64,000 bases of DNA from Lachnospiraceae bacterium A4 (GCA_000403215.2 KE159527.1:45497-109496), one strand, 5' to 3'; counted from the first letter of the stretch, positions 51,987 through 61,330 are shown. Program-made: numbers and translations. Notes: a model not told the origin generated them from the sequence alone.

Positions 51987-52748
51987 TTATATTCTCACTG
52001 AAATTCCCTGCTCATGCAGATACTTTTTGACATCCCGAATCTCCAATTCCTTGAAATGAAACAGAGAGGCTGCCAACGCTGCGTCTGCCTTTCCTTGCAC
52101 AAAAACATCCCGAAAATGTTCCAGACTGCCTGCCCCGCCCGACGCGATGACAGGTATAGAAACCTTCTCAGACACAATTCTGGTAAGTTCGTTGTCATAA
52201 CCATTCTTTGTTCCATCACAGTCCATGCTTGTCAGCAGGATTTCGCCGGCGCCAAGCTGGTTTGCTTTCACCGCCCACTCCACAGCGTCAATCCCCATAT
52301 CGACACGGCCGCCATTTTTATAAATATTCCAGCCGCTTCCGTCGGCGCGGCGCTTTGCATCAATCGCGACCACAACACACTGGCTGCCAAACTTGTCAGC
52401 CGCCTCGCGAATCAGTGAAGGGTTCATGATCGCTGCACTATTCACCGCCACCTTATCCGCGCCTTCACGGAGTATCGCCTTGAAATCCTCCACAGTTCTG
52501 ATGCCCCCGCCAACCGTAAACGGAATAAAAACCTTCTCAGCCACTCGCCGCACCAACTCTACCTTGGTGGCACGGTTATCTGATGATGCTGTGATATCTA
52601 AGAACACCAATTCGTCAGCTCCCGCCTGATCATAAGCGGCAGCAATCTCAACAGGGTCTCCCGCATCCACCAGATTGACAAAATTCACACCCTTAACTAC
52701 ACGTCCATCATGCACATCCAGACATGGAATAATTCTCTTTGTAATCAT
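51987..52748 (-). CDS. hisF: Imidazole glycerol phosphate synthase, cyclase subunit
   Basis: A 253-residue TIM barrel that makes imidazole glycerol phosphate and AICAR from PRFAR and ammonia in histidine synthesis. The catalytic Asp is in [20 protein letters not shown]; phosphate loops are in [18 protein letters not shown]-like [10 protein letters not shown] and [13 protein letters not shown], with [14 protein letters not shown] holding the second catalytic Asp. It follows hisH by 29 bp, forming the complete heterodimer. The by-product AICAR is also the ZMP ligand of the purO riboswitch in this window. Confidence 0.97.
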   Translation of the reverse strand: MITKRIIPCLDVHDGRVVKGVNFVNLVDAGDPVEIAAAYDQAGADELVFLDITASSDNRATKVELVRRVAEKVFIPFTVGGGIRTVEDFKAILREGADKVAVNSAAIMNPSLIREAADKFGSQCVVVAIDAKRRADGSGWNIYKNGGRVDMGIDAVEWAVKANQLGAGEILLTSMDCDGTKNGYDNELTRIVSEKVSIPVIASGGAGSLEHFRDVFVQGKADAALAASLFHFKELEIRDVKKYLHEQGISVRI

Positions 52749-52777
52749 CTGATTCCTCCATCATACTCAATGCGTTT

Positions 52778-53383
52778 CTATAATGACACAAAGTTCTTCA
52801 AAATCTTCAACCCGACATCCGAACTTTTCTCTGGGTGGAACTGACAGGCATACACATTCCCTTTTTCGACAGATGCATGAATATGCGTCACATACTCTGT
52901 CGTTGCAGTCACAATCTTCGGGTCCTCTGCCTGCAAATAATACGAATGCACAAAATACACATATGAATCCTCTGCTATACCCTCAAAGAGCTTGCCCCGG
53001 TTTGGAAATTTTAATGAATTCCATCCAATCTGAGGCACCTTTAATGCAGTGTTTTCTGGTATTTTAGTAATACGCCCCTTCAGGATTCCAAGACCAGATA
53101 CTTCGGGCGCTTCCTCACTGGCTTCAAACAGGAGTTGCAGCCCCAGACAGATTCCCATAAAGGGCGTCTGTCTGTCTACTATCTCATGAATGACCTGCTC
53201 TAATTCATATTTCCGAAGCTTTGCCATCGCATCGCCGAAAGCACCAACGCCCGGCAAGATTACTTTATCCGCACGAAGCAATGTATCCTTATCCCTCGTA
53301 ATGACGACTGTCTCACCTAAAGCAGTCAACGCCTTCTCCACACTTTTGATATTTCCGGCATCATAATCAATCATTGCTATCAT
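52778..53383 (-). CDS. hisH: Imidazole glycerol phosphate synthase, glutaminase subunit
   Basis: A 201-residue class I glutamine amidotransferase. MIAMIDYDAGNIKSVEKAL at the start, GVGAFGDAM oxyanion strand, nucleophile Cys in FMGICLGLQLLFEASEE, and the His-Glu pair in CQFHPEKSSDVG. It supplies ammonia to HisF. The remaining his genes are not in the window, so the pathway is split or arranged elsewhere. Confidence 0.97.
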   Translation of the reverse strand: MIAMIDYDAGNIKSVEKALTALGETVVITRDKDTLLRADKVILPGVGAFGDAMAKLRKYELEQVIHEIVDRQTPFMGICLGLQLLFEASEEAPEVSGLGILKGRITKIPENTALKVPQIGWNSLKFPNRGKLFEGIAEDSYVYFVHSYYLQAEDPKIVTATTEYVTHIHASVEKGNVYACQFHPEKSSDVGLKILKNFVSL

Positions 53384-53408
53384 CGTATTTTACCTCTAAC
53401 TCCCATTC

Positions 53409-53458
53409 GCCCGCTTTAGCGGGCACTGCAATCAGTATGGTGAAATCTATGATTTCAC
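53409..53458. other. Two hairpins between hisH and the acidic-repeat gene
   Basis: GCCCGC-TTTA-GCGGGC (53409-53424) and GTGAAATC-TAT-GATTTCAC (53440-53458). The second abuts the stop of the acidic-repeat gene. Neither has a good U-run; together they may end that transcript or lie in the his leader. Confidence 0.4.
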
Positions 53459-53459
53459 A

Positions 53460-55805
53460 CTAATTTCCGTTTATCACATCATTGAGTGCGATTGTATAAG
53501 ACAATGCATCTTCGTTACTGATCAGGACTCTTGCTGCCGTCTCGTCGAGATTGTAGTTTGTCTGGAGGATTTCTAAAATTTGTGCTTTGATTGCATCCAC
53601 TTCCTCCATCACTTCATATTTTTCCGCATCAGCATTGACGGTATCATAGGTTGTGATACCTTGTAATAAAGCGTCCAGCGCCTCTACTTCGCGCCCCATT
53701 TTCATGTTTGTCTGATAGGAATCATACCGCCGCTGCATTTTTAACAGCACTTCACTCTTTGCCTTGATTCGTCCTTCTGATGAAGTTTCATCGAAATCCA
53801 TATCATACATGAGCTGGTATACGGACTTATAATCCTCTGCAATATATGCATTGCGGGCTGACTGCAAAAATCCCTGCGTTGCAAGTGTATTCGTTGCTAT
53901 GATAACAGCGCCGCCCACCGTGGCACCGAACACAGCGCCAACTGCCATCTTCTTAGGCGGAATGCGCTTTTTGGGACCTTCTGCTTCTAGTTTTGCCCGT
54001 TTTGCGGCAGCTTTTTTCTCCTTCTCAGCCTGCTTTTCTTTCTTTTTCTGTGCTGCTGCTTCCTGCTTTGCCTTCTTGGCAGCCTCTTTTTCCTCGTCTT
54101 TTGCTTTTTTGGTCTCGTCGTTGGCGAGTTTTTCCTCTTCCTTTTTTGCCTTCTCCTCCTGCTTCTTTGCCGCCTTTGCTTCCTTCTCCGCAGCAAGCTC
54201 TTCCTCGGTCGGTTCGGGAACAAGATCTTCTGTCAGCATATGAAAAAATTTTCCAAAAAAGCCCGGTTTCTTTGGATCGTCTGACTCCGCATCCTCCCTG
54301 CCGCCTTTAGACTTCTTTGCAGATGCTTTCCTGCCTTTTTTCTTGCCATCATCATCTGCTGTATCATCTGCTGTCGCTGTTTGCCCAGCCTGATTTGCAT
54401 TGAGCGCAGACGGAGGGAGTTTTGGAAGCGGCACGCCATCATCGTCATCATCTACATGATTAATTCCGGCATTGACCGATGCGGCTTCATCATCTGCCAT
54501 CTGGTGCAGCAGATCCATCATGTCATCCTGAATTGGCTCATTGTTATCTGATTTTTTGAGCATATCATTGATTTCAGCAAGCTCAGCATCATCATCCAGC
54601 ATATTTAACACATCTTCAAGATTATCCTCCATGCCAATTGAAGCTTCGCTCTCATTTGCTTTTGCATTTTCTCTCAGCAGCTCTGCGGCATCTGACAATT
54701 CTGGGAAGGCGGCTGCATCATCCATATTGAGATCAAAATCTTCTGAATCAGGAATGTCAGGCATCTCCAAATCGGGGATTTTAACATCAAAACTATCCGC
54801 TTTTGCTGTCTCATCGCCAAAATCCAACTCGTCGATATTCAATTCGCCTGCCATCTCAAGCTCTGTTTCTGACTGAATTGCCTTGTCCAGCCCATCAATG
54901 TCCAACTCGCTATTCTCCAAAGGCAACTCATCCTCCAGCTCTGGAAGTTCGATATCTTCTAGTTTAAGTTCATCATCTTCTGGCATTTTATTATCCTCCA
55001 AACTCCATTCTTTGTCTGTATCTGGCATCTCTATATCCAAATGAGTATCCTTCTCAGGTATCTCTGTATGTAAGGCTTCTAATTCCAGCTCATTTTCACG
55101 CACATTCGTTTCTTGCACTTCTGGTTCTATTTCAGATACTTCCAGTTCCTCGGCTTCCAACTCTTGCAAGTCCGATTCTAGGTTTTCAGATTCCATTTCG
55201 GGAATTTCCAATTCTTCATCTTCTAGCTCGGACAGGTCCGATTCTATAATATCTGGCTCTAACTCTGGAAGTTCCAGTTCCTCATCTTCTAGGTCTGGCA
55301 AGTCTGATTCTAGGTTTTCCGACTCCATTTCGGGAATTTCCAATTCTTCATCTTCTAGTTCAAACATTTCTGATGCTGAGTTTTCCGTCTCTCGTTCTAA
55401 GAGTTCTGGTTCTGAAGTTTCTGGCTCTAGTTCCGACAGTTCCAATTCTTCTAGTACTGGGAGTTCTGGCTCTAACTCTGGGATTTCCAGTGCTTCATCT
55501 TCTAATTCAGACGGATTGGACTCTTGGATTTCTGAGGCGATATCTGTTATCTCCAGCTCTTCTAATTCCAGCTCATTTTCAGGCATATTCGTTTCTTGAA
55601 TATCCGGCTCTGGTTTTGCTTCCTCGATCTCTGATATGTCGAACTCGTCTTGTTCATCTTGTATGGCAAGTTCGGCATTCGTCTCTGCCGAAGGCTCTGT
55701 CACTGTTTCTATATCTGACACTTGTATTTCCTTCATGGGTTCTGTTGGCTTTGGCTCTAACACATTGTTAAGCAAATTATCCAAATAGTTTTCCTCTGAA
55801 CTCAT
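53460..55805 (-). CDS. Acidic repeat membrane protein of unknown function
   Basis: 781 residues in four parts: a short start, about 300 residues of very acidic Leu/Ile/Pro repeats of about 22 residues (type ELEDEELEIPEMESENLESD), a further acidic part with DLEMPDIPDSEDF, then a Lys/Glu/Ala-rich helical stretch of about 80 residues, one membrane helix near 617-640 (MAVGAVFGATVGGAVIIATN) and about 140 extracytoplasmic residues. The N-terminus lacks a signal, so the acidic part would be cytoplasmic. I do not recognise the family. It starts inside the sirtuin-like gene stop (ATGA, GGAGGG upstream), so the two are co-translated. Confidence 0.8.
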   Translation of the reverse strand: MSSEENYLDNLLNNVLEPKPTEPMKEIQVSDIETVTEPSAETNAELAIQDEQDEFDISEIEEAKPEPDIQETNMPENELELEELEITDIASEIQESNPSELEDEALEIPELEPELPVLEELELSELEPETSEPELLERETENSASEMFELEDEELEIPEMESENLESDLPDLEDEELELPELEPDIIESDLSELEDEELEIPEMESENLESDLQELEAEELEVSEIEPEVQETNVRENELELEALHTEIPEKDTHLDIEMPDTDKEWSLEDNKMPEDDELKLEDIELPELEDELPLENSELDIDGLDKAIQSETELEMAGELNIDELDFGDETAKADSFDVKIPDLEMPDIPDSEDFDLNMDDAAAFPELSDAAELLRENAKANESEASIGMEDNLEDVLNMLDDDAELAEINDMLKKSDNNEPIQDDMMDLLHQMADDEAASVNAGINHVDDDDDGVPLPKLPPSALNANQAGQTATADDTADDDGKKKGRKASAKKSKGGREDAESDDPKKPGFFGKFFHMLTEDLVPEPTEEELAAEKEAKAAKKQEEKAKKEEEKLANDETKKAKDEEKEAAKKAKQEAAAQKKKEKQAEKEKKAAAKRAKLEAEGPKKRIPPKKMAVGAVFGATVGGAVIIATNTLATQGFLQSARNAYIAEDYKSVYQLMYDMDFDETSSEGRIKAKSEVLLKMQRRYDSYQTNMKMGREVEALDALLQGITTYDTVNADAEKYEVMEEVDAIKAQILEILQTNYNLDETAARVLISNEDALSYTIALNDVINGN
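55168..55360. repeat. Coding tandem repeats in the acidic-repeat gene
   Basis: A 66-bp period; near-identical copies begin at 55168 and 55300 (132 bp apart), with a more diverged copy between them. The repeats encode the 22-residue acidic units and can recombine in frame. Confidence 0.75.
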
Positions 55806-56641
55806 GATAATCCCTCCGTCTCTGTTCTATCCGACAATGTATACTCTCTGAGAAAATCGACTGCATTCATCGCAATACTGACGCCCTTGCCACTCAATTC
55901 CTCTGTCATTTGGTACAATGAAGCATTGATTCTGAAAAAACTTGCCTTTTGGTTATAAAAAGCAACCTTTTCAAAAGGCCATCTGATTATATTGGGCAAA
56001 TTTAATTCCACACCCAGTTCAAGAATGCAGAGTTTTTTATTCAATGTCCCTTGCAGCCATTTCGTGTAGTTCTCCCACTGCTTTTGATACCCTTCTTCGA
56101 CATAATTCTGTTCGCACAAAATATTGCTGTAAACTAATGATTTGCCGCAAACAGGACATTTTGGCTCTTCAAGAGAATCTAAGCCTACATTATCTAAAAT
56201 TGCCTGATTAACTAAATCTGAAAAGTCTTTCGATGGATATAAGGTATTACAACACTTTTCACTGCATTGGAGCATTTGATAATTACCGCAAGGCGCCACC
56301 ACCCGCTCGTTGTCAAATGGCGCTCTTTGGATAATCTCATCAATACAAGTTGTGATCACAAAATAATTCTTATCTTTTACCAGCTCATAAAGCTTCTTGT
56401 AAGCCTCCTCCAAGCTGCCGTCTTTATGTTCTATCAAAAACCGATGCTCCAGAAAAGGAATCGCCCACTCAAGAGTCTCATTAATATCTACCTCTTCAAG
56501 TGCAGACATAAGATTTGGAAATCTATGTATCTCTTTAAAATCCTCATGAAACTCTTCACCAATACCCACAAGTACCATGTCCGCATCTGTTATCTTCTCT
56601 ACCAGTATAGTTTGTTTTTCAATGATTTCAGTCTCGTCCAT
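55802..56641 (-). CDS. Sirtuin-like (SIR2 fold) protein lacking the catalytic histidine
   Basis: A 279-residue protein laid out like class-M-type sirtuins: N-terminal nucleotide strand ADMVLVGIGEEF (where sirtuins have GAGxS), YFVITTCIDE (TQNID position), ERVVAPCGNYQMLQC, zinc cysteines C126, C130, C162 and C165 (CPVCGKSL), and LELGVELNLPNIIRWPFEK with FFRINA. The catalytic His of the HG motif is replaced by Cys118 (PCGN), and the GAGxS glycine/serine pair is altered, so ordinary NAD-dependent deacylation looks unlikely. It may bind NAD or ADP-ribose in another role. The start at 56641 has AAGGAG upstream. Coupled by ATGA to the acidic-repeat gene. Confidence 0.72.
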   Translation of the reverse strand: MDETEIIEKQTILVEKITDADMVLVGIGEEFHEDFKEIHRFPNLMSALEEVDINETLEWAIPFLEHRFLIEHKDGSLEEAYKKLYELVKDKNYFVITTCIDEIIQRAPFDNERVVAPCGNYQMLQCSEKCCNTLYPSKDFSDLVNQAILDNVGLDSLEEPKCPVCGKSLVYSNILCEQNYVEEGYQKQWENYTKWLQGTLNKKLCILELGVELNLPNIIRWPFEKVAFYNQKASFFRINASLYQMTEELSGKGVSIAMNAVDFLREYTLSDRTETEGLS

Positions 56642-56688
56642 GCCTCTCCTTACATTTCCCCTACACAAAAGTTTGCATAATTTGTTAA

Positions 56689-56709
56689 AGCCGGGTATTT
56701 ATCCCGGCT
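56689..56709 (-). terminator. Hairpin after cheV
   Basis: AGCCGGG, loop of 7, CCCGGCT, 13 bp past the cheV stop; the following minus-strand sequence is TTTAACAAATT, a weak U-run. Confidence 0.55.
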
Positions 56710-56722
56710 CTATCTGTCTTTC

Positions 56723-57619
56723 TTATCTTGCAAGCAGCTCATCAATTACCTTAACAAGATTTCCAATCTCAGGTTTTGATAACTGTGCATCTGCACCTAA
56801 ATCTTCACCCTTTCTTCTCATCTCATCATTGACAAGTGAAGAGAAAATAATTACCGGTATATGTTTTGTCGCATCATCTGATTTTACAAGCTTCGTCAGA
56901 CGGTGTCCATCCATAAGAGGCATCTCGATATCAGTGATAAGAAGATGTACATCTTTATCCAGCGTTCCAGCATCTCTGCACTTAACTATGTATTCCCATG
57001 CCTCCTCGCCATTCTCCGCCTTAATAATGTTCTCATATCCTGCTTTCTTGAGCGAATCAACAATCAGCTTTCTAAGCAGAGAGGAATCTTCTGCAATCAG
57101 AATCGGAATCTCTGTATTCTCTCTCGCACCCAGCGCATCAATCTCTGTCACCTTCAAGCCTGTCTCTGGATTAATATCTGTAATAATTTTCTCGAAATCA
57201 AGGATAATGATAAGTTTTCCATCAATCTTGATGATACCTGTAGAAATACCATCTTCCACTGTCGTCACTGTAGCACCGGGTTTAATAATATCAACCCATG
57301 ACACTCTGTGAATGCCGATCACGGAATCAACATGAAAAGCAATGTCAAGTTTATTAAAACTCGTGATAATAAACAGACCGCCCGGCTGTGACTGCCCACG
57401 CTGTAAACAGTTCCGCAGATCAATTGCCGTAATCATCGCATCACGCGGCATAAAAATACCTTCCACACTGGGATGCGCATTCGGCACAGGTGTTACAGGC
57501 GAATAGGGAATAATCTCTCTGATCTTAGCCACATTAATACCATAAGAATTTCCGTCCACCACAAATTCTAATACTTCTAACTCATTAGTTCCGTTCTCCA
57601 AGAGAATCTTAGTCTCCAT
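56723..57619 (-). CDS. cheV: Chemotaxis coupling protein CheV
   Basis: A 298-residue protein with an N-terminal CheW domain (VLEFVVDGNSYGINVAKIREII, RDAMITAIDLRNCL, LIIILDFEKI) and a C-terminal receiver (ILIAEDSSLLRKLIV, phosphoacceptor in LLITDIEMPLMDG, Lys in QLSKPEIG). CheV couples chemoreceptors to CheA and helps adaptation. No other chemotaxis or flagellar gene is in the window. It is preceded by its own promoter and followed by a hairpin, then the sirtuin-like gene. Confidence 0.95.
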   Translation of the reverse strand: METKILLENGTNELEVLEFVVDGNSYGINVAKIREIIPYSPVTPVPNAHPSVEGIFMPRDAMITAIDLRNCLQRGQSQPGGLFIITSFNKLDIAFHVDSVIGIHRVSWVDIIKPGATVTTVEDGISTGIIKIDGKLIIILDFEKIITDINPETGLKVTEIDALGARENTEIPILIAEDSSLLRKLIVDSLKKAGYENIIKAENGEEAWEYIVKCRDAGTLDKDVHLLITDIEMPLMDGHRLTKLVKSDDATKHIPVIIFSSLVNDEMRRKGEDLGADAQLSKPEIGNLVKVIDELLAR

Positions 57620-57708
57620 ATTAAACCTCCATTCTACAGATGATCAAAAATATACTTATTTTCAATCTCTTTATCATCACTGCTGTGCAGAGTATTCATC
57701 TTTAATCA

Positions 57709-57738
57709 ATTATAACATAGATATACGAATAAATACAA
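57709..57738 (-). promoter_or_regulatory. Promoter of cheV
   Basis: On the minus strand TTGTAT (57733-57738), 18 bp, TATAAT (57709-57714), leader of about 85 nt. Confidence 0.6.
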
Positions 57739-57769
57739 ATATTTTTAGCAATTTTTTGACAATTTCCAG

Positions 57770-58534
57770 TTATTTTAACTTCACAGCACAAGACTGGCTG
57801 TTTGAAGCAGCATAAAGCGTCAATGTCTGAATCTCCTCTGCCGTCATATCATCAATCTCTGCCACCGCCACGACATCTACGATTTCCCCTGCCGGCACGA
57901 TGTCCATATAGGTACCCAGATCATTGGGAATCAGCGTGCTCAAAACAGGTACAGAGCCTGAATCATTGATATTTACACGCATCTTGAGCTCATAATCAAA
58001 CAGATTGCAGTCAATATCCTCCTCTGGCAGACCCTCCAAGTCAAAATGCATCACCAGCAGTTTCTTGCCCTGTGCGGCATCTACACTAAAGCCTGTGTTA
58101 TCCCCGGGGTACGCACTGCACACCTCAAAGGATTGGTAGCGGATAATCAAATCATCAATGCCCAGCTCTGCCGCAAAATCAAGATCTGCCACAAACTGTA
58201 TCTGTTCCGTTTCGGGCTCAGTCTCTGTTTCCGTTGAAGATGTATTTTGATTTGTTTCCTCCTCCGGCTGTGCACTGTCCGTTTCGGGCTCAGTCTCTGC
58301 TGCTGTCTCGCTCTCCGCCTCGGCAGCCTCCTGCCGCGCTGCCATCGCTGCAAGCACTTCCTCCTCATCCGCAATTCTATAATTGTAATTGGGTGAATAT
58401 TTTAACAGCAGTCCTGCCGCATACTCTGTAATGATGTCCGACTGCTCAGCCGTGAGCTCTGGCATGGCATCTATGCAGCCGGTCAGCAGCGTTGCAGACA
58501 TGGCAAATAGCCCTAAAACCTTTCCCTTTTTCAA
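57770..58534 (-). CDS. Lipoprotein with acidic linker and DUF5067-like C-terminal domain
   Basis: A 254-residue lipoprotein. The start is TTG at 58534, with GGAGGTG five bases upstream; the ATG at 58570 lies in the kinase gene and would bury the signal. Signal LKKGKVLGLFAMSATLLTGC-type with lipobox LLTGC, then a short helical part, an Ala/Glu/Thr-rich linker with repeated ETEPETE (about 80-120), and a beta-rich domain of about 130 residues (LDFAAELGIDDLIIRYQSFEV, GKKLLVMHFDLEG). It follows the kinase by 16 bp and may be part of its signalling unit. Confidence 0.75.
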   Translation of the reverse strand: MKKGKVLGLFAMSATLLTGCIDAMPELTAEQSDIITEYAAGLLLKYSPNYNYRIADEEEVLAAMAARQEAAEAESETAAETEPETDSAQPEEETNQNTSSTETETEPETEQIQFVADLDFAAELGIDDLIIRYQSFEVCSAYPGDNTGFSVDAAQGKKLLVMHFDLEGLPEEDIDCNLFDYELKMRVNINDSGSVPVLSTLIPNDLGTYMDIVPAGEIVDVVAVAEIDDMTAEEIQTLTLYAASNSQSCAVKLK

Positions 58535-58550
58535 ATCAACACCTCCATAT

Positions 58551-60041
58551 TTATTTGGTTTCGAGTTCAAACCAGAACTCTACGCCATTGGTATAATTAA
58601 TAACACCGTAACGCTGGTTCATGGATTCCATGATTGCTTTTACGATGGATAATCCCACGCCGCTGCCACCGTATTCCCGCGTGCGCGCCTTGTCTACCTT
58701 ATAGAATTTCTCCCATATATGAGCAAGAGACTCCTCTGGTATCGGCTCTCCTGTATTGAACACTCGAATCCGTACTTTATTGGCGCTCTCCTGTTCAATC
58801 AATTGGTATTTAATCTCGATAATCCTGTCACCGGACACATGGTTCATCGCGTTGCTAAAAAAATTTCGGATAATCTCTTCCGTCTTAAATTCATCTGCCC
58901 ACACATAAATCGGTTCAGGCTCTTCAAGTCTCACCTTCACTTCATTCTGGCTGATCAGAATCTCTGCCGACGCAATAAAATTACGAATGAGTGCGGTAAT
59001 GTCAAAACGTTCCATCGTGACAATATCTTTGCCAAATTCCAGTTGGTTTAAATCAAGCAGCTTTTTGACCATTGTATTCATTTTTCCTGCTTCATCTATA
59101 ATTACTTCACAATAGAAATTTCTGCTTTCGATATCATCATCATTTATGCCCTCCACGAGTCCCTCCGCGTATCCTTGTATCAGTGCAATTGGTGTCTTTA
59201 ACTCATGGGAAACGTTTGACAAAAATTCTTTGCGCATCTCGTCGATCTGTTCTTTTTTCTCGATATCCCGCTGAAGTTCAATGTTTGCGGTTTTTAATTC
59301 GGAGATTGTCCTCTCTAATGTACTTGAAAGTTCATTGATATGTCTGCCAAGCAGATCAATCTCATTTTGTCCCCGGCTCTCATACTTCGTCTCAAAATTG
59401 AGCTTTGTCATCTGCTCGGAAATATTTTTTAATTCCATAATCGGCCTCGTGATTCTGGTTGTCACAAACCAGATCAGTGCCGCACTGATAACCGTTGCAA
59501 TAAATCCCACATACGCCAAAAATTGATTGGACAGCTTCACACTATCGCGTATACTTTCGATAGGAGAGCGTATGAGAAAAAGATTTCCATTGTCCAAAAC
59601 GCCCCACATTTCCAGATATTCGGTGTACGTAGACTTATCCATGACATTTGCCAGATAATAATTATTCCCTACGTCCAGATAATTCATATCACTTCCCGGT
59701 TTGAAAAAATTATCGTAAAGCCTGCGCATCAGCTTATCTGCATCTCTTGTGTTGGATTTTACGGTATTAGATGCCGCATCAATCACCAGCAGTCCAATAT
59801 TGTACATATCGCAGGTTTTGCGCAGTTCGAGATCATATTCCTCCGAAGTGATATCCCCGTTTGCCAGAACTTCATTCATTCTGTAGTAGGCGTCTTTAAT
59901 GGCGTTCTTTTTATTCTGGATATAAAACTTTTCCAAAAAACTATTGTTGATCACCCAGCAGAGTATAATCGTCCCCGCCATCACTGTAATAAAAATCAGT
60001 GCAATTTCCTGTTTTATGGAATGTTTTTTAAGATGCTTCAT
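58551..60041 (-). CDS. Sensor histidine kinase (HAMP-containing)
   Basis: A 496-residue kinase: TM1 at about 12-34, an extracytoplasmic domain of about 135 residues, TM2 near 170-190, a HAMP domain (RITRPIMELKNISEQM), H-box SNVSHELKTPIALIQGYAEG, N-box FFSNAMNHVSG, G1 RVFNTGEPIPEESL, F-box IWEKFYKVDKARTR and G2 GSGVGLSIVKAI. The G1 box has FNTGEPI where most read DTGxGI. It has no adjacent regulator; the OmpR-type gene at 62681 on the same strand, 2.6 kb upstream, is the probable partner. The ribosome site is weak. Confidence 0.92.
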   Translation of the reverse strand: MKHLKKHSIKQEIALIFITVMAGTIILCWVINNSFLEKFYIQNKKNAIKDAYYRMNEVLANGDITSEEYDLELRKTCDMYNIGLLVIDAASNTVKSNTRDADKLMRRLYDNFFKPGSDMNYLDVGNNYYLANVMDKSTYTEYLEMWGVLDNGNLFLIRSPIESIRDSVKLSNQFLAYVGFIATVISAALIWFVTTRITRPIMELKNISEQMTKLNFETKYESRGQNEIDLLGRHINELSSTLERTISELKTANIELQRDIEKKEQIDEMRKEFLSNVSHELKTPIALIQGYAEGLVEGINDDDIESRNFYCEVIIDEAGKMNTMVKKLLDLNQLEFGKDIVTMERFDITALIRNFIASAEILISQNEVKVRLEEPEPIYVWADEFKTEEIIRNFFSNAMNHVSGDRIIEIKYQLIEQESANKVRIRVFNTGEPIPEESLAHIWEKFYKVDKARTREYGGSGVGLSIVKAIMESMNQRYGVINYTNGVEFWFELETK

Positions 60042-60350
60042 TTTTCAGTTTACAGCCTATTCCTTTCGTGTCATTTTCACTATAATTGCTCTGTCCGTTT
60101 CTTCTCTTTTATCTTTATTTATGTTTTTTCTGAAAATTCATTCATCTTACCCCTAACTATTTTAACGCCCATATTAAAGAAAAGCAATACTTATTTTTAT
60201 GCAGTATGCCTATTCCTTATTTTTCCAGCTCAAAGATATTCTTTTATTTTGGCATTGTCCCTATGTTATTTTATCAAATACTGCATACTATTTCAAGGTA
60301 TTCTATGATGAAAATAATTTGCCGAAAATCATTTGCATCTACAGGATTGT
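60042..60350. other. AT-rich intergenic region before the kinase
   Basis: 309 bp without a gene. It contains a 9-bp inverted repeat, ATGCAGTAT (60199-60207) and ATACTGCAT (60278-60286), and otherwise T-rich sequence. I find no convincing promoter for the kinase and no RNA structure I can name. Confidence 0.5.
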
Positions 60351-60905
60351 TTATAGCTGCTTCTTTTTGCTGCTGATCATCTGGATATACTGGATAGTCA
60401 ATTTCCACAAAAAGCTTCCTGCCAGAAACAGCAGTATCCCTATTATAATAGAAAGCGGAAATGCCATGACTGGCGACGCGGTATAACTTCCGAACTGAAA
60501 CATAATAATAGGAAGGTCGATTCCAACCAATGCCCCTAAAAATTTAACGGCTCCGCAAATTGGTACAATGACCCCACAAATCACCAGCGTAACAGCGAGA
60601 ATGCTGATTACCGGCAGAATAAAAATACTCCCCAGCCCTGCCAGACTATAAAAGACGATAACTGTGCCCAGTTTTCTTATGTTAAAACCATTATTTTGGG
60701 TTATGGACTGTCCCAGATATGCTTTAGCAAGCTCTTTTGGATTTCCCAGTCTTTCTACAATCTGCGCTGAAGTGAGCTTATCTTTTGCTTCCAGTTCTAA
60801 CATTTCACTTTTTATTTCATTAATAATATCAGCCCGCTCTGCCGCTGCGAGTGGTTTTAAATATTTGTCGATTTTTTCCAGATAATTCAGTAAAATGCTT
60901 TCCAT
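60351..60905 (-). CDS. DUF1700 membrane protein
   Basis: A 184-residue protein. The N-terminal HAAS-like helical part (ILLNYLEKIDKYLKPLAAAERADIINEI, AQIVERLGNPKELAKAYLG, taken in sections) is followed by three or four membrane helices. Genes of this type are regularly found right after PadR-like regulators, as here (92 bp gap), and are thought to modulate membrane-related stress or sporulation functions; the molecular role is unknown. Confidence 0.85.
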   Translation of the reverse strand: MESILLNYLEKIDKYLKPLAAAERADIINEIKSEMLELEAKDKLTSAQIVERLGNPKELAKAYLGQSITQNNGFNIRKLGTVIVFYSLAGLGSIFILPVISILAVTLVICGVIVPICGAVKFLGALVGIDLPIIMFQFGSYTASPVMAFPLSIIIGILLFLAGSFLWKLTIQYIQMISSKKKQL

Positions 60906-60997
60906 ATTTACCTCCGTTTTGCTTTTATCTTCAAACTTTTATCTTGAAACTTTTATCTCCAAACTTTACTTTGATTTTAAAGCTGGAATAATTCTTT

Positions 60998-61330
60998 TCA
61001 TCCGTCCCGAAGCCCTTCAATCGCAGCTAATAAGTTCTCCCACTCCACAGACATTGCAGCAAGATACGTTTTGCCTGTATCAGTAATCGAATAATACTTT
61101 CTAGGCGGAAGTCCTTCTGTCGTTTCCTGCCAATAGGAGGACAAAAATCCTTCTTTCAGCAGACGCCGAAGCAGCGGATATATAGTGCTTTCTTTTGCCG
61201 CCAAAATCTGCCACTTATTTAATTCACTGATAATTTCATACCCATAATAAGACCTCTTGGAAATCATTAATAAAATGCCAAATTCCAAACTTCCTCTCTT
61301 TATCTGTGATTTCCAATCTTCAATATTCAT
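60998..61330 (-). CDS. PadR family regulator
   Basis: A 110-residue winged-helix regulator. The N-terminal part reads LEFGILLMISKRSYYGYEI; the recognition region AAKESTIYPLLRRLLKEGFL; the wing GLPPRKYYSITDTG. This is the short PadR class that forms dimers through a single C-terminal helix. It very likely represses itself and the DUF1700 gene. Confidence 0.92.
   Translation of the reverse strand: MNIEDWKSQIKRGSLEFGILLMISKRSYYGYEIISELNKWQILAAKESTIYPLLRRLLKEGFLSSYWQETTEGLPPRKYYSITDTGKTYLAAMSVEWENLLAAIEGLRDG

Noticed and set aside
59523-60308. Long open frame (261 codons) on the plus strand opposite the kinase start
   Set aside because: Antisense to a clear histidine kinase; low-complexity, hydrophobic composition from the complementary strand.
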